Below, piece by piece: positions 60,738 through 64,000 of a DNA stretch of 64,000 bases. The translations under genes and the position numbers were made by a program. The stretch lies in assembly GCA_020637515.1 (NCBI GenBank), contig JACKKG010000002.1, positions 62,001-126,000 on the forward strand, written 5' to 3'. Origin of the DNA: Rhodobacter sp. Its GTDB lineage: Bacteria; Pseudomonadota; Alphaproteobacteria; Rhodobacterales; Rhodobacteraceae. The notes beneath the pieces were generated by a model that did no database searches, was not told the DNA's origin, and saw only the letters and a list, made by a program, of their open reading frames with translations. The stretch's first letter is position 1. Each line of letters starts with the position of its first letter.

Positions 60738-61351
60738 GCAGCCCGGGCACCGCCTCGCTGTTCGAGGCCAGCACCCACCGGGGCGCCCTGCCCTCGGCCA
60801 TCGCGGCGATCTGGCCCGGGGCGCAGGTCACGGGCCGGGCGCTGACCGTGCAGTCGCCGCCGGCGGACAACCTGTGGCTGCATCACGCGATCTACCGGGC
60901 GCAGCCGGGCGACGTGCTGGTCGTGCAGTGTTCCGGCCATCACGAGGCCGGCTACTGGGGTGAGATCATGACGGTCGCCGCCCAGGTCCGGGGCCTCGCC
61001 GGGCTGGTGATCGACGGCGGCGTCCGCGACCGCGACGCGATCGCCGCGCTGCGCTTTCCGGTCTTTGCGCGGACGCTGTGCATCCGCGGCACCGGCAAGT
61101 CGCCCACCGCGCGCGGCGCGATCGGCGGCCCGGTCACCATCGGCGCCGTCACCGTCGAAACCGGCGATCTGATCGTCGCCGACGCGGACGGGGTCATCGC
61201 GCTACGGCCCGACGAGGCCGAGGCGACCCTGGCGCGCGCGCGCCAGCGCGACGCCAGGGAACAGGCCATCCTGACCCGGCTCAGGGCCGGCGAGACGACG
61301 CTCGCCATCTACGACCTCCCCCAGGCGGGGCAACAAGGACCGAGAGAATGA
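60734..61351 (+). CDS. RraA-family protein 2, probable CHA/HMG aldolase
   Basis: 205-residue RraA-like protein with Glu-X20-Arg-Asp ('GEIMTVAAQVRGLAGLVIDG' followed by GVRD) and the loop 'CIRGTGKSPTARGA', which resembles class II pyruvate aldolases acting on 4-carboxy-4-hydroxy-2-oxoadipate. It would cut the hydrated ring-cleavage product into pyruvate and oxaloacetate. It overlaps both neighbours by ATGA, sitting between RraA protein 1 and the LigJ-like gene, which fits the last two pathway steps. Confidence 0.85.
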   Translation: MSSPGTASLFEASTHRGALPSAIAAIWPGAQVTGRALTVQSPPADNLWLHHAIYRAQPGDVLVVQCSGHHEAGYWGEIMTVAAQVRGLAGLVIDGGVRDRDAIAALRFPVFARTLCIRGTGKSPTARGAIGGPVTIGAVTVETGDLIVADADGVIALRPDEAEATLARARQRDAREQAILTRLRAGETTLAIYDLPQAGQQGPRE

Positions 61352-62337
61352 AGATCATCGACACCCACGCCCATGCGGTCTTTCCGGGCGCGATCAACGG
61401 CTATGTGGCCGATCTGGTCGCCAGCCGCGCCAACCCCACCACTGGCGGCCCGCGCACCCCCGTGACCGACGAGATGCTGCGCGAGCCCATGGCCAGGCAT
61501 GTCGCCGCCATGGACAAGGTCGGCACGGATGTGCAGATCATCTCGCCCCGGCCCTTCATGCAGCTTCATTCAGTCGATCCGGCGGCGGTGACGCAAGCCT
61601 GGGTGCGCTACAACAACAACGCCATCGCCAGGCAGGTCGCCATGTTCCCCGACCGCATCAAAGGCATGGCGGGCCTTCCGCAGCACCGCAACCTGGACCT
61701 GGCCCCGGTGATCGAGGAACTGGAACGCGCGGTCAGCGAGCTGGGCTTCATCGGCTGCCTGCTGAACCCCGATCCGGGCGAAGGCGGGCAGTTGCCTCCG
61801 CCCGGCCTGGGCGACAAATACTGGTATCCGCTTTATGAAAAGCTGGTCGAGCTGGACGTGCCGGCGCTGGTGCATTCGGCCTCGTCGCAGCACCCGCGTG
61901 AAAGCTACACGCTCAAATTCATCAACGAAGAGAGCATCGCCACGATCAGCCTGATCGAAAGCACCGTGTTCGAGGATTTCCCGACGCTGAAGATCATCGT
62001 GCCGCACGGTGGCGGCGCGATCCCCTATCAGATGGGCCGGTTCCATTCCTGGTCGATCCGCCGCAAGCAGGAAAGCCTGTTTCTGGAACGGCTGGGCAAG
62101 ATCTGGTTCGACACGACGCTGTATTCGGAACAGGCGCTGCGCCTGCTGTTCGAGGTGATGGGCACCGACCGGCTGGTCTTTGGCACGGAACGCCCGGGCA
62201 CCGGCACCGCGGCCAATCCCGCCACGGGCCGCGATTTCGACGACATCAAGCCCGTGGTGCAGTCGCTGCTGGACGAGGCCGGCCAAAGGGCGGTGTTCCA
62301 GGACAATGCCGTGAAACTGTTCGGGGATTGCTTCTGA
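61348..62337 (+). CDS. LigJ-like 4-oxalomesaconate hydratase (amidohydrolase superfamily)
   Basis: Predicted to hydrate 4-oxalomesaconate to 4-carboxy-4-hydroxy-2-oxoadipate. The 329-residue protein has HxH (His7, His9 in 'IIDTHAHA'), 'NPDPGEGG', 'GDKYWYPLYEKLVELDVPAL', 'VHSASSQ', 'LKFINEESIATISL', 'IVPHGGGAIPYQMGRF' and 'FGTERPGTGT' (Glu ligand). These match remembered LigJ of the protocatechuate 4,5-cleavage pathway segment by segment, including the zinc-ligand His and Glu. Zinc-dependent hydration in the cytoplasm is therefore likely. Alternative amidohydrolase roles such as gamma-resorcylate decarboxylase are less likely, because of the 'NPDP-GD-YWYPLYEK' segment. Confidence 0.88.
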   Translation: MKIIDTHAHAVFPGAINGYVADLVASRANPTTGGPRTPVTDEMLREPMARHVAAMDKVGTDVQIISPRPFMQLHSVDPAAVTQAWVRYNNNAIARQVAMFPDRIKGMAGLPQHRNLDLAPVIEELERAVSELGFIGCLLNPDPGEGGQLPPPGLGDKYWYPLYEKLVELDVPALVHSASSQHPRESYTLKFINEESIATISLIESTVFEDFPTLKIIVPHGGGAIPYQMGRFHSWSIRRKQESLFLERLGKIWFDTTLYSEQALRLLFEVMGTDRLVFGTERPGTGTAANPATGRDFDDIKPVVQSLLDEAGQRAVFQDNAVKLFGDCF

Positions 62338-62993
62338 TGGATGCCGCCGTCGCTCGCGCCGCCGCCCTCGACACCGCGACACTGTCCGACGCCTTGGACA
62401 AGTTGGCGATCCTCGGCCAATGCTACCGCGTGTCGCCGCGTGACCCCGGGTTCCGCATGACCGGCCGCGCCTTTACCGTGCTCTACGCCCCGGCCGCCAA
62501 GCCGGCGGGGACGGTGGGCGACTACATCGACCGCGTGCAGCCCGGCGAGGTTGTGGTGCTGGACAACGCCGGCCGGGACGATTGCACGGTCTGGGGGGAC
62601 ATCCTGACCGAACTCGCCTCGATCAAGGGGATCGCGGGGACGGTGATCGATGGGATCTGCCGCGACAGCGCGGTCTGCGTGGACCTGGGCTATCCGGTCT
62701 TTTCCCGCGGCGCCTGGATGCGCACCGGCAAGGACCGGGTGCAGGTCGAAGCCGAACAGGTTCCGGTCACCGTGGGCGGTGCCCGCGTGGCGCCGGGCGA
62801 CATCCTCAGGGGGGACCGCGACGGCGTGGTCGTCATCCCGCGCGCCCATGAAGAGGCGGTCCTGGCCGCCGCCGAAGCCATCGCGCGTGCCGAAGAGGGC
62901 ATCCGCGACGCGGTGCGCGCCGGCCAGTCGATCACCGAGGCGCGCGCCGCCTTTGGCTATCACCGGCTGCAAAGCGTCGAGGGACGCGACTGA
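62337..62993 (+). CDS. RraA-family protein 3 (D-X20-R-D type, aldolase-like)
   Basis: 218-residue RraA-like protein with the canonical Asp-X20-Arg-Asp motif of HMG/CHA aldolases ('GDILTELASIKGIAGTVIDG' followed by ICRD). The start overlaps the LigJ-like stop (TGATG), so the two are translated together. A C-terminal helix 'HEEAVLAAAEAIARAEEGI' ends the chain. By motif it, rather than protein 2, could be the true CHA aldolase, or both act on different substrates. Confidence 0.83.
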   Translation: MDAAVARAAALDTATLSDALDKLAILGQCYRVSPRDPGFRMTGRAFTVLYAPAAKPAGTVGDYIDRVQPGEVVVLDNAGRDDCTVWGDILTELASIKGIAGTVIDGICRDSAVCVDLGYPVFSRGAWMRTGKDRVQVEAEQVPVTVGGARVAPGDILRGDRDGVVVIPRAHEEAVLAAAEAIARAEEGIRDAVRAGQSITEARAAFGYHRLQSVEGRD

Positions 62994-62995
62994 AC

Positions 62996-64000
62996 ATGCG
63001 GGACACGGCGCCGACCCGGGCGGCGCCTCCGCCCAACCTGCTGCTGGCGGCGCTGACCGCTTGCGGGCTGATGGCGCTGACCGCCTATGCCCCCGCCCTG
63101 CCGCGGATCGTGACCGACCTGCACGCCCCGCCGGCGCGGGTGCAATTGACCATGTCGCTCTATTTCCTGATTTTCGCGACCGGGCAATTGCTGGGCGGGC
63201 CGCTTTCGGACCGGCTGGGTCGCCGGCCGGTGGCGCTGGGCGGCATGGCGCTGTTCGCGACCGGCAGCCTGATCGGCGCCACCGCCGGCAGTCTCGAGTC
63301 GCTGCTGGCCGGGCGCATGTTGCAGGCGCTGGGCGGGGCAGCCGGGGCGATGCTGGCACGGGCGATCATCAAGGACGTCTTTCCCGCCGATCAGGTGGCG
63401 CGCGCTCTTACGCAGGTGGTGATGATCTCGGCGCTGGTGCCGATCGTGGCGCCGGTTCTGGGCGGCTATCTGGCCGACTGGCTGGGCTGGCGGTCGATCC
63501 TGTGGGTGCTGGGCGCCTATGGAACCGCGGTCTTCGCCGCGCTGGCGCTGCTCTATCGCGAGACGGCGCCGCCCGGCGCCCGGCGCCCGCTGGGTGCGTA
63601 TCCCAGGATCTATCGCGGGCTCATCGGCAACCGGGCCTTCATGGGCTACACCCTGAACGCCGGCGCCTTTGCGGTCGCCTATTTCAGCTTTCTGTCGGGC
63701 ATGCCCATCGCCTTGACCGCCGCCACAGGCATGGGCACCGCCGAATTCGGCCGCTGGTTCGCGCTGATGCCCGCCGCCTATCTGGCCGGCAACGCGCTCA
63801 GCTCGCGGTTGCTGCGCGTGCATGACGCCGCCCGCATGCTGCGCGCCGGCAGCCTGGTCAGCACGACGGGCGCGGCGGCGATGCTGGCCTGCTGGGCGGT
63901 CTTTCCGCCCGGCCCGGCGGCCGTGTTCCTGCCCGCCCTGCTGCTGACGGCCGGCCACGGGATGGCGATGAACAGCGCCACCGCGTTGTCGATGAACAGC
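62996..64000 (+). CDS. Bcr/CflA-type MFS transporter, C-terminus cut by window edge
   Basis: 335 residues visible of a 12-TM major facilitator. Motif A is 'GPLSDRLGRRPVALGG' after TM2, and 'GRMLQALGGAAGAMLARAIIKDVF' (residues ~100-125, split here) and 'PIVAPVLGGYLADWLGWRSI' are typical of the Bcr/CflA drug-resistance branch. It begins 2 bp after RraA protein 3, so it is part of the catabolic operon and may export toxic intermediates or import the aromatic substrate. The stop lies outside the window. Confidence 0.88.
   Translation, partial: MRDTAPTRAAPPPNLLLAALTACGLMALTAYAPALPRIVTDLHAPPARVQLTMSLYFLIFATGQLLGGPLSDRLGRRPVALGGMALFATGSLIGATAGSLESLLAGRMLQALGGAAGAMLARAIIKDVFPADQVARALTQVVMISALVPIVAPVLGGYLADWLGWRSILWVLGAYGTAVFAALALLYRETAPPGARRPLGAYPRIYRGLIGNRAFMGYTLNAGAFAVAYFSFLSGMPIALTAATGMGTAEFGRWFALMPAAYLAGNALSSRLLRVHDAARMLRAGSLVSTTGAAAMLACWAVFPPGPAAVFLPALLLTAGHGMAMNSATALSMNS

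Noticed and set aside
1..64000. CRISPR arrays, insertion sequences, prophage or rRNA genes
   Set aside because: No spaced direct repeats, transposase or integrase motifs, or rRNA sequence were seen anywhere in the window.

Overview
The window is 64 kb of high-GC chromosome from an alphaproteobacterium, most likely Rhodobacterales (Rhodobacter/Paracoccus-like). The evidence is an aa3-oxidase subunit IV peptide, a sucC-sucD-sucA-sucB-lpd operon, an argH-lipoprotein-lysA-DUF4175 block, polyhydroxybutyrate genes, an ETF-quinone oxidoreductase and an NDUFS6-like zinc protein. Coding density is very high and 1-4 bp start/stop overlaps are common.

Layout. 1-3136: cation/proton antiporter (cut by the window edge), dGTPase and an IscA/ErpA-type Fe-S protein. 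3133-7775: a nucleobase cluster (NCS2 permease, deaminase-type amidohydrolase, TauE/SafE exporter) divergent from a LacI regulator, with three matching operators between them. 7790-13427: argH, a 39-aa lipoprotein, a DUF2834 protein, lysA and a DUF4175 membrane protein. 13558-17509: an EAL protein, phaA-phaB and a drug/metabolite exporter. 17487-24111: DUF465 peptide, trmN6-like methyltransferase, DUF2007 protein, polyprenyl diphosphate synthase, ispE, a TPR protein and ETF-QO. 24405-31701: greA, a membrane protein, azlCD, a lipoprotein, oxidase subunit IV, a metallo-beta-lactamase-fold protein, a DmdC-like acyl-CoA dehydrogenase and tsaC. 31664-36439: panE, dapF, mtaB, a pseudouridine synthase and a fluoroacetate-dehalogenase-like hydrolase. 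36439-42030: polA, a 41-aa peptide, pirin, an NDUFS6-like protein and an ABC ATPase. 42143-51863: the 2-oxoglutarate/succinyl-CoA operon carrying three extra genes. 52043-55395: an MFS transporter, purN, purM and an MmcQ/YjbR protein.

A tRNA with anticodon CAT (best read as tRNA-Ile2) at 55432-55507 is followed by about 310 bp without a gene and then an accessory catabolic operon to the window end. Its order is GMC oxidoreductase, aldehyde dehydrogenase, LigB-type extradiol dioxygenase, RraA-family protein 1, RraA-family protein 2, LigJ-like 4-oxalomesaconate hydratase, RraA-family protein 3 and a Bcr/CflA-type MFS transporter (cut). Read as a pathway, an alcohol or aldehyde side chain is oxidised to an acid, a gallate-like ring is opened to oxalomesaconate, the product is hydrated, and an RraA-type aldolase yields pyruvate and oxaloacetate. 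Three divergent RraA paralogs in one operon, and a dioxygenase with a non-canonical metal site, are the most novel features here.

The rest of the window is mostly core metabolism. Its other points of interest are regulatory sites (LacI operators, a paired TGTGATCACA site), a twofold dispersed hairpin repeat, extra genes inside the TCA operon and several very small genes.
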